Shown: one piece after another, positions 33,072 through 45,333 of the stretch
Position numbering within the stretch: position 1 is the first letter of the stretch
Layout: every line of letters starts with the position of its first letter
Source of the DNA: Catonia carolina
Lineage: Eukaryota > Arthropoda > Insecta > Hemiptera > Achilidae
Assembly (NCBI GenBank): GCA_035578175.1
Contig: JAQMRL010000012.1
Span: forward strand, 22,750,671-22,814,670
Reading direction: 5' to 3'
DNA length: 64,000 bases
The notes under the pieces: generated by a model
The model's input: the letters and a program-made list of their open reading frames with translations, nothing else
Databases searched by the model: none
Told to the model about the DNA's origin: nothing
Position numbers and translations under genes: made by a program

Positions 33072-33775
33072 ATCTGATTGAAACATTCACGCGACTCTTG
33101 CCAATGTAAATAATGAAAAGCATAACCTAATTTTAATCATGAGTTAATAACATTAAGTGTAAATCTACCTCTGTTCGAATTAAAAGTATGAAAAATTACT
33201 AATTGGCACTAAACTAACCACTGGAGGAAAAATGATTGAAGTAAAATTTGTAGGTTTTTTAAGTTTTATAACATTAGTTATAATTTTATATTTTTTAAAA
33301 TTATAGAATTTAGAAAAAGTCACCAAATACACACTAGATGACTCCACCTGTTAAAAAATTAAGAAAGAATTGTCATGACAAGCTGATGAAAGAGGGCATG
33401 CATTGAAATATTTATACTGTAACTGATGATGTCCTAAATGACCTATTCATTTTTTGATCAGGTGAGTCATCAAGAGTGTAAAAAATAGTAATTTTTTGAT
33501 TATGGCCTTACAATACATTTTAGGGTAAAAATATATAGAAACAAAGTTGTAGAAAAAGCTATTTTTTCTACAATGCTTAGTTTAGCGTCAATTAGTGATT
33601 TACTGCAATTGCTCATAAAAATCAGTTAAAAAATAGGGTCTTTTAAGATTGTGACTGTAGTAGGAATTTTACGACAAAAGTGTATATAATCAAAGTTATA
33701 GGAAATTAAAAAACCTACAACTTTTATTTTAAGCACTTTTTTCTACAGAGCTCAATTTAGCATCTACATTTCTTT
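33072..33775. mobile_element. Family A fragments in both orientations
   Basis: 33072-33300 is minus (ATCTGATTGAAACATTCACG, CGACTCTTGCCAATG). 33485-33775 is plus (TTTAGCGTCAATTAGTGATT, CCTACAACTTTTATTTTAAG). Unique AT-rich sequence lies between. Confidence 0.6.
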
Positions 33776-33989
33776 GTATTAAAATAATAATAATCACTAT
33801 TAATAATTCTGAACATATATACTTTATTTCTTTTTAAAAATATATACCGTAAAATGGGTGAATAGCAACTGTTTTGAACTGTTAATTATTACCATAATAT
33901 TTACACATACTAATATGACGAATGGAATTTAAACTTGCGTTGGTTTATGGTTCTTTCCACCCTCTACCAGCTGACAACATTGGTTTTCC

Positions 33990-34741
33990 TTTTAAGCACA
34001 GGATAAAATTTAAAAAAAAATAAAAATGTCCTGTTTCTATTTACAGAATCTGTTTGGACAAAATAAACAATCAGTATTGTTGAGGTGTAAATAGAAACAC
34101 CATTCTGAAGAAACATGAAGTTTATTGAATGTCATTCTGACCCCCTAATTACAAAACCAACAAAATCCAAAACAATAAATGAATTTTGCTTACAAACTTC
34201 ACAAGCATACGAGTATATTCAACATGTATGTTTAGATTTCCCATACTCCTTAACCAGAGGTTAATCATTAGTTTGCAGGCAACTATTGAGTTTTAGCTCT
34301 TGAAAGTGGAATAAAAATTCCAAGTCTGCAGAAGAGTCAGACAGAATGCGTTCTGGATCACTTTCTTGAACTGAATATTCCGAGTCTTCTGATGATTAAT
34401 CATAGACAGATTTTTTCTTTTTATTTTGTCTAGAGACACTCAACTTTTTGTTTTTAGTACTGGCATTGTTAGTGCTTGTACCATTACTAGTACCATTATA
34501 ATGCAAAATCTGTAACGGAAACATTCTTCTAGGATCAACAGACTTTTATTCATTTTTTTTGAGGTTCAGTTGCTTCTTCATGTCTCAGACTTTTCAAAAG
34601 TTCTTTGAAGTCATCATCAATAGCGGCAACAGGAAATTGTACTAATTTACTAGTTATTTGTCTTAACAGTTTGGACTGAAAGTGTTGTATTTTCAAAATG
34701 TCCGACGGTTTGACACAACAGTGAATTTGGCTGCTATACAT
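33990..34741 (-). pseudogene. Unidentified degenerate coding remnant
   Basis: The minus strand reads HFQSKLLRQITSKLVQFPVA then DDDFKELLKSLRHEEATE at 34560-34690. After stops it continues in the same style with a Ser/Glu-rich part, SSEDSEYSVQESDPERILSD, near 34340-34400. The composition is coding-like, but no family was recognised. It could be part of a transposon. Confidence 0.3.
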
Positions 34742-34904
34742 CCAAACGGGTCCAAGGTAAATGCTTTAGTAGTTTTAGATGAAGTGGGAGTTTAGAAGAT
34801 CTGGAAATGATCATACAGTACAACTTTGTTACTCCAAAAACCATAAGTATACAAATAAAATAAAATTAGTAAAATAAAACAAGAATCTAAACGAAAAAAT
34901 AAAC

Positions 34905-35569
34905 ATGGAATCAAGAGTTAACAAACTCAAGGGAGCTCAAAGACTGACATGGTCCACCTATAAGAGGAAGTCAATGTCCATAAAATCCAAATTGAGGCAC
35001 TACAATACGGTCACGAAGTCTGTGGTAATGTATGCGTGTGAGACTTTGGGCAGGTTGAGGCACTGTGGGAAGATGGAGGACCTTAGAAAGACAGAGAGAA
35101 GAATCCTCAGAACAATAATAAACAAAAAGCACAGAGTGGACAATGAGTATAGGTTGTTGCCAAATTCGGTTCTATACAGGGAAAATGAGGAAATTTCCGA
35201 GATAATGAGGAAGAGAAGAGTTGGGTTCTTTGGACATCTTAGGAGACTGCCAGAATCCAGATTTACCAGACAGGTACTGGATTTCTTTTTGAAATTTGAA
35301 AACCAAAGTCAAGTACGCCTGGTTTGAGGAAGTTCAACAGGATCTGCAGGACCTGGATATCTCAGAGACACAGATTTTGAACAGAGAAGAAGGATATAAG
35401 ATCAAAAATCCAAACACGAAATTTCCAGAAGTACCTAAAAGGCAGACAAACAGACATTGGACTGTGGAGGATAGGGCGAGAGTGTCGCAGAGGATGAAGA
35501 ACTACTGGGCAAATAAGAGGAATAACTAGGGATCTTCTATAAATCGATTAATTTTGCTCCAATGAGGGC

Positions 35570-35600
<31 letters not shown>
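34905..35600 (+). mobile_element. LINE 3' end with poly(A) tail, reverse transcriptase C-terminus
   Basis: The frame 34905-35327 reads RLTWSTYKRKSMSIKSKLRH, VMYACETL, EDLRKTERRILRTIINKK and MRKRRVGFFGHLRRLPESRF, the tail of a non-LTR reverse transcriptase. The reading shifts near 35300 to WFEEVQQDLQDLDIS, and ends RMKNYWANKRNN and TAG. The A run at 35572-35600 is the tail. It is 5'-truncated. Confidence 0.82.
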
Positions 35601-35602
<2 letters not shown>

Positions 35603-35689
35603 AAGAATCGGTCTTATAATTGTTGATAATTTAAATTGAATATATGGTGTAGTAAACAAGAACACTACAGTATTTATTAATCGGAACAG

Positions 35690-35796
35690 AGGTTGATTTT
35701 CATTTTGCATCATTTACTTACGATATAGGTTATAGTGTTGTATTGTTCATTATGTACATTGGCAAGAGAAAGTCGTGAGTTTCACACCAGATTTTT
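35690..35796 (+). mobile_element. Repeat family A, 3' end fragment
   Basis: It carries GAGGTTGATTTTCATTTTGC and ends ACATTGGCAAGAGAAAGTCG with TTTCACACCAGA before a T run. Confidence 0.75.
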
Positions 35797-35991
35797 TTTA
35801 TTGTACAGATTTCATAAAGCTTTAAAATTTTAATTTCGTAATTTATTTTGTTTTGCGTTCTTCAGGTTTTTAATTCTCATGTAAATATTTTTTTTAAGAT
35901 TTCATTTTATCGTTTAGTATTGTTTTTTACAATTTTTAATTTCTACGCTACTTCTTGTTCTATGTATTCTGTGTTATTCTTGTTATATGTA

Positions 35992-37064
35992 CAGTAAACT
36001 CCCAATTATCCGCAGATACCGCATATAAGCCACAAAATTGCCGATAGCAGTTAAAATGGCTGAAGGTATTAAAAAACCACACACAAGTGCTTTAAATCAG
36101 TTTATTGAATAATAAAAGAATGTACATGCTAAAAAACTAAATCTACATTTTGTACATTATTGTTTAAGAGGATATTATGTTTACTTTTTTACAAGCACTT
36201 TTTCTTTATAAAGTTTCTTTAACATCATTTTGTCTCTAAGTGATGCATTGTCTTGTTCTTCGAGGTATTGAAGAAGTTCGTTTATGTGCCTTAGTGCTGA
36301 ATCGTGACTTACGTACTTCTGCATCTGAATTTCTTCTTCATCCACCTCACTTTCTTCCGATACGATGGCTTGTGCTCCTTCTATGATTTGCTCATCTGTC
36401 AGATGTTCAAAGCCCGGATCATTGGCATCAGAGTTGATCCACTTGACGATGTTACCTTCATCCACATTAAGATCTCCATTAATTGATTTAGCTAAATTAG
36501 ATAAAATACTGAGTGGCACGTCATCTTCATTTTTCTCCTCCTCTTGAATGATTTTCAAAGCTTGGTGCTGGTTTTTATTAAAATCTTCCGCCAGGATTTC
36601 ACTAGAGTAGATTGCTTGACAGACCTCCAAGTATTGTTAATTTCATAAATGCTTTCAAGAACTGTGTAGTCTTTGAAGAACGTCTTCAGGTTATCTCCTT
36701 CTTCAATCCGTTTTTTATAGCCTACTCGTTCTGTATTTTTTCTTTATTGAAGCTATCTTGCCTTGATCTATGGGTTGAATTAGAGCTATGATGTTAGGAG
36801 GCAAAAACTTCACAGCAAAATTTCCATTGTCCAATTTTAACACTTTTTCCCCAGGGTGTGACAGAGCTTTATCAAGAAGAAGCACAGCTTTTTGGGGCAG
36901 ATTTTTAGATTTAAGGTGCTCTCTAACTTGGGAAATGAACGTTTTTTCAAACCAGTCTGTGTATATCCAACCTTTTCTTTGATTGTAGTAGTTTCTTTTA
37001 TACATAAAACGTTTTACTGTAGGTTCCGTGGATAAACCGCCCATGAATAATCGAGAGTTTACTG
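35992..37064 (-). mobile_element. Tigger/pogo transposon, internally deleted
   Basis: TA flanks the ends CAGTAAACTCCCAATTATCC and, inward from the right, CAGTAAACTCTCGATTATTC. The minus strand reads KGWIYTDWFEKTFISQVREH, VLLLDKALSHPGEKV and LPPNIIALIQPIDQGKIAS, the DDE_1 (jerky/CENP-B-like) core. After a stop and a shift the C-terminal part, 36181-36630, reads NIVKWINSDANDPGFEHLTD. The DNAPSHP motif has become DKALSHP, and the N-terminal half is absent. Confidence 0.87.
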
Positions 37065-37149
37065 TATTATTATTATTATTTGTCAATTTTTCCTATGGTT
37101 GTTTTTTATTTTTATTAATTTATTTGTCATCTAATTTGTTTATTAACCC

Positions 37150-37390
37150 ACTTGGTCAAGTAATAAAGTCGTCGCTGCGAGTAAACTGATTAACAGGTGA
37201 TTTTCGGAGACGAAGGTTACTGGTTCAAATCCTAGTAAAGGTAGTTACTTTTATACAGATTTGAATACTAGACAATGGTTACCTGGTGTACTTTGATGGT
37301 TGGGGTTCAATTAACCATACTCTCAGAAATGGTCAGCCTGAGTCTGTAAAAAAATACATCTCATTGAGTCATGGGGTTCTTTATTGTTCT
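37150..37390 (+). mobile_element. Possible tRNA-derived SINE
   Basis: The stretch has a B-box-like ACTGGTTCAAATCCTAG and continues into GGTTGGGGTTCAATTAACCA and AGAAATGGTCAGCCTGAG. No duplication or tail was found. Confidence 0.4.
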
Positions 37391-37709
37391 TAAATTGTAC
37401 GGATTGCAACTTATATTTTTACTAGGTATTAAAAACAAATTGTGTATTCAAAATTTAGTTAAACTTTTGGATGGTTGTATTATATTTTGTAGTTTCTGAA
37501 TAAAAAATTGAAGTTAAAAAAATATAAATAATAAAGAAGAAAGTAAATTTTATAAGAATTCTCAGTGGGAATAATCAGTTTTACAATGTATTAAATTATT
37601 TTTATGCTAATTTTATTATTGTTATAATTATTTAAAAAATAATAAATTTAAAAAAAATTGTTGCATATTTCTTTGTTGTTTATTTCTAACCTTGTGTAAT
37701 ACAATTTTT

Positions 37710-38133
37710 ACTTTCTCTTGCGCTATATGAATATGTAGGAAAGGAAGTATTGTTTTCTCTGGAAACACATTTTCAGGCCAAAAAAAAATTTTTTGGTATT
37801 AGGTCTGTGTGTGGACAAGATATCTCGAGAATGGAATGTCATTTGAAGTTTAAACTTAAGTTAGATGCGATTAGGGGATTCTACACAAACATTTTTATCA
37901 AAATCGGCCAACTGGAAGTAGTAGTTTATTCGTGCAATTTTTCACTATTTTCCAATTTTCACAAACAAGACTCCTATGAATTTTTTTAAATCACCTCATA
38001 GCTACAGTTTTTATTCTCTATAAAGATAGGGTAAGCACCATGTCTGCTGAAATTCTTGGAGCGTGTGCTCTTGTAGAAAAAAATAGTTTTTGTAAAGATT
38101 GCGTCCTTAATATGCATTTACGACAAAATTATG
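37710..38133 (+). mobile_element. Repeat family A, 5' half
   Basis: It starts ACTTTCTCTTGCGCTATATG in a T run, contains ATCGGCCAACTGGAAGTAGT and breaks off at the Tigger remnant. Its microsatellite is reduced to TGTGTGTG. Confidence 0.75.
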
Positions 38134-39515
38134 TGCAGTATACATGGATAATTTGAATAAACTGGCATTCCCCTCCAAAAGTGTATTAAAATCTTATTAA
38201 AAATAGTATGCTTAATTCGAAGTTTTAAAAATATGTTTGGTTAATTCCAAGTTTTCACCCAGGTTTTTCAAAGAGAGAGAATAAATGTTAGTTTATCTAG
38301 GGTTTTCAGAGATAGGTAATGATATTTTTACCTGCACCGTTTGGGTTGAAAATACACATAATAATCAGTTATTAAGGGGGGTCTCAATCCAATTTTGGTG
38401 AAAAATTTCAAATTTTGTTTTTTTGCAGAATTATATTCTACTAGTTTTTGTGTTTAATTTAAGACTAAATTTATTAAAATATGATGAGTAGTTTTTCATA
38501 TATGCCACTTTTTATGTATTAGTGTCATGACCACAGAAAGCGACATTTAGTGTATTGGCGCGTTCCATTTACCGAATTGGAACGTGTTTTACCGAAAAAT
38601 CACTTTTTTAGTACAAAAGACCCGTTTTCTCAGGAATGGGCAGAGATAATCTCTTGAAATTTTGCATGCACTTCACTAGATATGTTTTACAACTTTTAAT
38701 GCAAGGGTTTGTCAGTTTCTCTGTTATTACTTATTTTCCAGCATGAAATGTGGACCTTATTATGGGTACCTCAGTAAAAAAATTTTTTTTTTTTTTAAAA
38801 CAATCGTACCAACAAACGGCTGTGTTAAAAGTTACAATATATATTGATAGATATGTGTTGAAAATTTGGAGTAATTATCTCCAACCACTCCTGAGAAAAA
38901 GGGTCAAACGTTAACATGGTGGAGAGGGCGTTGAGACCCCCCTTAACACGCGAGTAGCCTAATCTAGGGAATTCCAGCCTGTACGTCATACAGGCTTTGA
39001 ACATTGTTAAGTGAGTTTCACTTTTACACAGACTTGCACTGCATAATCAGTTTGGGATTTCCGCAATTAAATTTACACCCTCATTCTTAAACCATTTACA
39101 CTCACAGTATAGTTGGCCTGGCCTACTGTTGAGTACACAAGTGCATACAGTGTGTGGAATTTGTGTTGTACAATTTACGTACGTACATTTTTTGTAAACT
39201 AGGTACTGTAGATTTCAGTACTGTATTATTTTCGTTTCAGTTAAGAGTTTATGTGCAGTACGGTTAAGTTCATTTGAACAATTACTAAGCGTGGCCTGTA
39301 CAAGAGTTTAACTTTGGATGGAAAAGTGATTCAAGATGTGGAACGGGGTACAAAACGAAAGTGTGACATAGCTTAAGCATACAGGATTTTACTGAACACT
39401 TTGTCATCTTTCTTAAAAAAAAAAAACAGTTATGGAAAACGAATAAAAAAACAGAAAAAATCGAAAGTGCGTATGAACAGCAGAATATTCTGCAGTGGAT
39501 GATTGTGTTTTGAAG
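38134..39515 (+). mobile_element. Second Tigger/pogo remnant (left end and DNA-binding domain), split by a MITE
   Basis: A likely left end, CAGTATACATGGATAATTTG, lies near 38136. After the MITE, 39315-39500 reads TLDGKVIQDVERGTKRKCDI with YRILLNTLSSFLKKKNSY, the CENP-B-type helix-turn-helix. The rest of the transposase is absent. Confidence 0.62.
38376..38942. mobile_element. TTAA MITE, 567 bp
   Basis: TTAA at 38372-38375 and 38943-38946 flanks the perfect inverted ends GGGGGGTCTCAA. Further in, ACCCGTTTTCTCAGGAATGG is partly mirrored by CCACTCCTGAGAAAAAGGGT. TTAA targeting suggests piggyBac mobilisation. It has no coding. Confidence 0.88.
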
Positions 39516-40425
39516 TTTTGTTTAATAGATTCAATAACTAGTGACTGTATTTCAGTAATAGTCCGTGGGCCAGACAGGGTTACCGTGCACCCTTCCCCCC
39601 ACACATCCCAACTTGTCATACATCGACGTGTTCGTTTCAACCTCCTGATCAAGAATATCCAATGTTCCCAAAAAAACTGTGGCAAAATCGACCAAAATGA
39701 CGATTAAAGATGGCCGCCAAGCGTTCCTGCATTAATTCGTTTATTTGATTATACTTTCCATTCTAACTACCATACAGTCTTTTTATACACACCAAATTAA
39801 AGGTAAAAAACCAAAAGCAGTAGCTAAATTTAAAAATCTTTGAGAAAGTACGATCAAATTTGAAATTTTTGCAAAAAATTCCTCTAGAACTCGTTTAAAA
39901 CTGAAATAACACCAAAACGGCTTAATATTTTGAAAAAATAAGCGAAATAAAAGTTGTAGGTTATTAAATTTACTAATAAATCCACTACTTACATGATATA
40001 ATACTATGTGTGATGGAACAGTCTCATTTGAAGTATCAGCGACAGCGAGTCTTGTGCGCTGTTCTCAAGTAGCTCTTTACACAACGTCATATCGACCGTC
40101 ATGTTGGTCTTTGGTCTTCTTCACTTGTTCTGGTTTACTTTTTTATTTAGTAGACTTGTAAGTATATTTTGTTATAAATTGGAAGGTTTCAAGATTTTCC
40201 TCAGAATTACGAATTTTTTTCAGTCCAGTTAATTAAAAGCCGTTGATTATAGTTATTGTAGTTATTTAGCCGTTGAAAAGCAGTTGATTATGGATGTCCT
40301 AAAAGTCCGAATATGGCAAAATATTTCGCAAACAAGTGACGTTATTCTTTAAAACACAACATAACCTTATGAAGGCAAATAGAATCTACTGAAATTCATG
40401 TTTATTCACCATCTTGAATTCAACC
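39516..40425. other. Unassigned sequence
   Basis: No gene recognised. A GC-richer patch at 39545-39725 (GGGCCAGACAGGGTTACC) has no homology I can name. A short family A-like piece, AAATAAAAGTTGTAGGTT, is at 39945-39963. Confidence 0.35.
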
Positions 40426-40430
40426 TTTTT

Positions 40431-41333
40431 ACTTTCGCTTGCCTGTATGAATATGTAGGAAGGAAAGTATTGTTTTCATGTCGATTTTTTGAAATAGAGT
40501 TTTCACCAGATCTACACGTTTTCAGACCCCCTGAACCCAAAAAACATGTTTTTAGCGATTGGTCTGTGTGTGTGTGAACAGAATATCTCAAGCTAACATA
40601 CCACTAACTTAAGCTACATACCACTACCGGACCCGACACGAACATTTTCATCAAAATCGGTCGACCGGAAGTAGTAGTTTATTCGTGTAATTTTTCACTT
40701 TATTGTGATTTTCTCAAAAACTGGTCCTACGATTTTTTTAAAAATCGCCTGGTTTATTCAATTTTTTATTCTCTACAATATAGGGTAGGCGGCATGTTTG
40801 CTGAAATTCTTGGTAAGGCTGTTTTCACGTAAAGAAATTGTTTTTTTAAGATTACGGCTTTAATATAAATTTTAGCGCAAAAATTTATATAATAAAAGTT
40901 GTAGAGAATTTAAAACCTACAACTTTTATTGCACACATTTTTTTGTATAACGCTTAGTTTAGCAATAATTAGCGATTTTCGGTTTTTTTCTCACGAAAAC
41001 GTGTGAAAAATCAATTTTTTTAAAGATTTCGGCCTTAGTAATCATTTTACGACAAAATTGTATAATTAATTTTATAGGAAATAAAAAGATCTACAACTTT
41101 TATTTAGAGCATTTTTCCCTACAGAGCCTAGTTTAGTGTGAAAGAGTGATTTTCCGTATTTTTAAGCCGAACTGAGTTTGATTTTCATTTTGCGTCTTTC
41201 AGTCATGATTAAAATAAGGTTATATTTTTAGAGGTTAGTTTTTTATTTAATTCTAATGTTTTATTACTAATGTTAGGTTATATTGTTAACTATTTGCATT
41301 GGCAAGAGAAAGTTGTGTGAGTTTCATACCAAA
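40431..41333 (+). mobile_element. Repeat family A, complete copy with minimal microsatellite (903 bp)
   Basis: It runs from ACTTTCGCTTGCCTGTATGA to GTTTCATACCAAA between T runs. The GT tract is only GTGTGTGTGTG. Two internal units are present. Confidence 0.88.
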
Positions 41334-41550
41334 TTTTTTAAAATAAGGAGGTGGTCATGTGACACATTATTTGCATGTAGAATTTTACGAAAAATCCACT
41401 GGTGAAAACCGTTTATAAATATCTCTTTCCATTTTGAAGTTATAGCCTGTCAATCTCGGGAACACAGTGAAATTGGCCTGTCTTGGATGTTAGTATCTTC
41501 TTTAACTTTCTCTAGAATTTAGTTTACTGATTAATTTGAACAAGTCAGTT

Positions 41551-41799
41551 GGAGATCTTGAATATGTTCACGACAAGGATGGAAGTCATATGAAAATGCG
41601 TTGAACAACATGTCTCCTCCTCCAACTGCAGCAGAAGTCAACAGTCAACTTCTGGGGGTACATAAAAAGAGGAATTGAAGCCATGAAAATTAGCTATGGC
41701 AGCGAATTGTTGACTTCTGCTGTAGTTGGAGGAGGAGACATGTTTTAACACATTTTCGTATGACTTCTATCATTGTTTTGAACATTGTCAAGATCTCCA
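41551..41799. repeat. Long hairpin: arms of ~94 bp around a 62-bp loop
   Basis: The left arm (41551-41644) holds GGAGATCTTGAATATGTTCA and TGTCTCCTCCTCCAACTGCA. The right arm (41707-41799) is its inverse at roughly 85 to 90 percent identity. No flanking duplication was seen. Confidence 0.8.
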
Positions 41800-42712
41800 G
41801 GGAAACAATTTCGAGAATTTAATTTAACATTTAAAAAAATAATTCAATCAATTCAGGCCAGTCAACTGAATTGGAACCTTTTCCGTTATTTTACATCATC
41901 AAAAGATCGTGTGAATGCACCTTTACCGTTCGACCAGCAATCGCCTGTTTCTTTTATTTTCATTTTATTTTTTTTTATTTTTCCTTTATTCTTTTACAAG
42001 TTTCACAAATTAATTACAAGCTTTATTTTACAAATTACAGAACAATTAAGATCAAACAATATTACAAAACATCAAAATTTAAAAATAAATTTATTAAAAA
42101 TTACATCTTCGCACCGTTTAATTGATGTGTATTCTTTGCACCAACTGTAAATGAGAGAATGGTTGTTCGATAATCCAACTTCGTATTAGTGAGATATGTG
42201 TCACTTCTTAGAAGTTTACTAATTCTTCAGATTGCTTTATTTCACACCCAACAATCCTGGCCAGTGGTGTTCAGTATCAATATCGAGTCCATTTAAACAA
42301 ATGCTCAAATTATTTCCTTTCTCTTGAAGGAAACGTCTAGTTCTTTCCTTAGAAGAAATAATAAAAGCCAATTTCAAAAGATTCATTATGTATTGAACAG
42401 AACAGGTGCGAAGCAAACAACCAACTAATGTGTATTAATAAACATGCAAAAAATATCTACAATTAATTATAGTGAGTGGGAGTAATCAGTAATAATAGTA
42501 AAGATGCGTTTACACGAGACGACTTTAAGGTTACACATGATGTGATGTGAAATAACGGAATAGGTCCCTGAATTCTGTATTAGTGGTAGTAAAGTCAATT
42601 GATTAAAGTTTCGTGTTTTTAATTATTTACAACTTGTTTTAGTTACTTGTGATAAAGTTGTTAGTTTAATGTTTCTTATGGGAAAAACCTTTAGTTTTAA
42701 ATCCAGTAGTTT

Positions 42713-43080
42713 TCAAAAGATTAACAAAAAATTAAAATTGAAAGCAGCAGTTGCTTCATGAATAGATTTTTTACGATCCTCTGTGAATGACTGTAAAATA
42801 TTTACTTTCTGGTTATCATCCAGGGCAGAAGGCCGTCCAACGCGAGGTCTGTCTTTAATGCTCCCAGTTTCTTCCAAACGTTTTATTGTACATTGAATTA
42901 CGGTTTTCAAAATTGGAGGACGATTACGAAATTAATCATTGAATAAGTGCCTAATCTTGTTAAATGATCTGATAATATCACCGTAAGTCCGCATCATAAG
43001 CAAAGTTATTTGTCTCTTTCCTTTTCATTTAGAGCCATATCAGTGGAAGAACTTTTAAGTAAAAGATGCTGTACTGACAA
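42713..43080 (-). pseudogene. Transposase N-terminal helix-turn-helix fragment
   Basis: The minus strand reads MALNEKERKQITLLMMRTYG from about 43037, then RNRPPILKTVIQCTIKRLEE and TGSIKDRPRVGRPSALDDNQ. This is the two-helix DNA-binding region of Tc1/mariner (DUF4817-like) transposases. No catalytic domain follows. Confidence 0.65.
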
Positions 43081-43642
43081 ACACTAAATAATGAACTTCA
43101 AATTGCAAAAAAAGTATTGGTCATCATCTACAATGGCAAGAGAACGTAAAGTGTCTTTCACACCAATTTTTTTTTTAAGTTTGATATTTTTTGACAGACC
43201 TCGTTCAATACCCCAGGGCCTACTCGTAATTCAATATTACAGACTTTTACAACACTGGAATCCTCCAAAAAGTTTGTTATAGCAAGCACCCACTGTAAGT
43301 GGATTCACTCTCCACTATGTATTTCATTTCACAGACGCACATCCCCTATAATAAACACATGAAGAAAAAAACAACACAAACTAACAGTTCTAAATAAACT
43401 TTTATTAATACAAAAAATTACAAAACTAATAAGAAACTAAAACAATATTATGTCCACATGTAACTAAATAAGTAAGTTATAAAGCTCATTACTAAATACA
43501 ATTTTCATGTATTTTATCAGGAAATACATTTTGAAATACAAAATAAACTACTTTAATAATAAACCACAGTAAATAAATCGGTGGGTTTTAACTTTGTATA
43601 GACAAAGCAGATAACAAAATTTTCTCATTTAATTTACAAGGG

Positions 43643-44655
43643 CTATTCAGAAAGTAACGAAGATTTCAGAAAAAAACAACCCAAATGAAAGGAAACATTT
43701 TTTATTCCTTAATTTTGAAAGGTCCATTCAGCTACTTTTTAAAATACAGGGTCTGTCCCAAAACTTGCAGTAATTTTTTTTAAGTTGTGCATTTAATAAA
43801 AATTTATGATCTTATTAGAACTTTCTAGAGTACTCTTCTCTCGAATAGTATTATATACAATATATAGTAATGTATATTTTTCAATGCTTCACCCACCCCT
43901 TGTAGGCCTTTTTGAAAGGCCTCAATACGGACCTCTCTTAGACACACCGTCAAAGTTTTTTCAGAGCTCTTCATATTTTGGGAAACAAAAATAAGTCAGC
44001 TGAAACAACAAAAGAATTTTAGGCTCAGTTTCATAGCGTTTGAGCAATTCCTGGCATTTCAACAGGCAATGTTCCTTGATACTTGTGAGAACTTTGGCAA
44101 CATCTTGGCGTAGACCTAACTCATATCAAAATCCTCAGTTAAAATGCTATGAACAATTGATTTGGGTACACCACTTTCTTCGGCTAACAACTGGACTCTC
44201 ACTTGTCAAGTACTGTTCAAAAGTTGTCACACTTTTTGGACTGCAACGTCAGTTTTAGTAATCAATGTTCCCGACCCTCCCGAAACCTCTTGTGCCATTC
44301 GAAAGTTCAGTTCTGTGACATTGCATTCTCCCCAAAGGCTTGGCCAGTTTAATGCAAAATTTAATACCATAATGCTCAAAATTTTGCACCATCATTCTTT
44401 CGGTGAAGGCATGTTGATACACTGTGCTAAGCAAGCTCTTCACTCAGTTTCCACAAGTGAATGCAGATAATGGTATTCTCTACCCAAGACCTGCTGCTAC
44501 TTTTCCACCAGGAGCCGCGCCAAACAAGCTAAAGTGGAAATTCATTAACAGAACTTTTGGGACAGACCCTGTATGAAGGAATAAACAAGTTGGTACACCA
44601 TTATAATAAATGTCTTAATTTACTCAGAGATTATGTTGGAAAATAGCTGAACAAT
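43643..44655 (-). mobile_element. Mariner remnant hosting another mariner-like element
   Basis: The left end reads GGGCTATTCAGAAAGTAACG, a common mariner terminus. To the right of the nested element, 44575-44650 carries C-terminal-like residues (INKLVHHYNKCLN, LLRDYVGK) on the plus strand. The far inverted end was not found, so the extent and orientation are uncertain. Confidence 0.5.
43747..44571 (-). mobile_element. Internally deleted mariner-like element (copy 3, complete ends)
   Basis: TA target duplications flank CAGGGTCTGTCCCAAAACTT and its inverse (right end, inward: CAGGGTCTGTCCCAAAAGTT). It is 825 bp. On the minus strand it carries the same truncated transposase as the copies at 5892 and 9285. 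It defines the ends of the family. Confidence 0.85.
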
Positions 44656-45333
44656 CTGCATTTTAAAAATAATTAATCCTATATATAATCTTCAATCACA
44701 CATCTGGGAACAAGACAGGATTTTTCATTTGGTTTTCTTCCATATTTCCACTTTTTGTAAGGAAAAGTGCTTTAAGCGCCACCCAACATGATTATGCATT
44801 TTATTTATTTATTTTTACAATATTATGCTTAACTGAGTATAAGGAAGCATGGACAGATTATTCATAGAGAAGCACCTAATTGGTCTCACACAAGCTGGAC
44901 TCCTGAGATTCAATTACATTCATGTTTAACACCTTTATACCTGGTTTAATACAGAATACTGACAGATTTCACACTTTTTCAAAAAATGACTGTTTTATCT
45001 ACCTCATTATTATGTAAGTATTTTATGTTGAACAAACGAGAAATTTCTTCTTTACATCGATGAATTTAACTATAAAACATGGTAAATAATTTTACAAAAA
45101 TACTTGTTTTATACTAGTAGTGAGTTGATACTAATATTTTTGATGATTTATTTTGTTCTAAATTACTAATTTTTTTAATTTTATATTTCTATGTAAAACA
45201 CACTTAAAATTACAAAAAAATATATCTCCTTTTGTTTGTTGATTTTATTCAAATTAAAATTTTAATTAAAAAATCTTCATCACTAAATAATAGTAATGCT
45301 TCAATTATTTTGCCTGCAAGGTTTGCAATATTA

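Noticed and set aside
36715..37086. An intact-looking 123-residue protein beginning MTNNNNN
   Set aside because: The start lies outside the Tigger end in an ATT repeat; it is the truncated transposase core of the element at 35992-37064.
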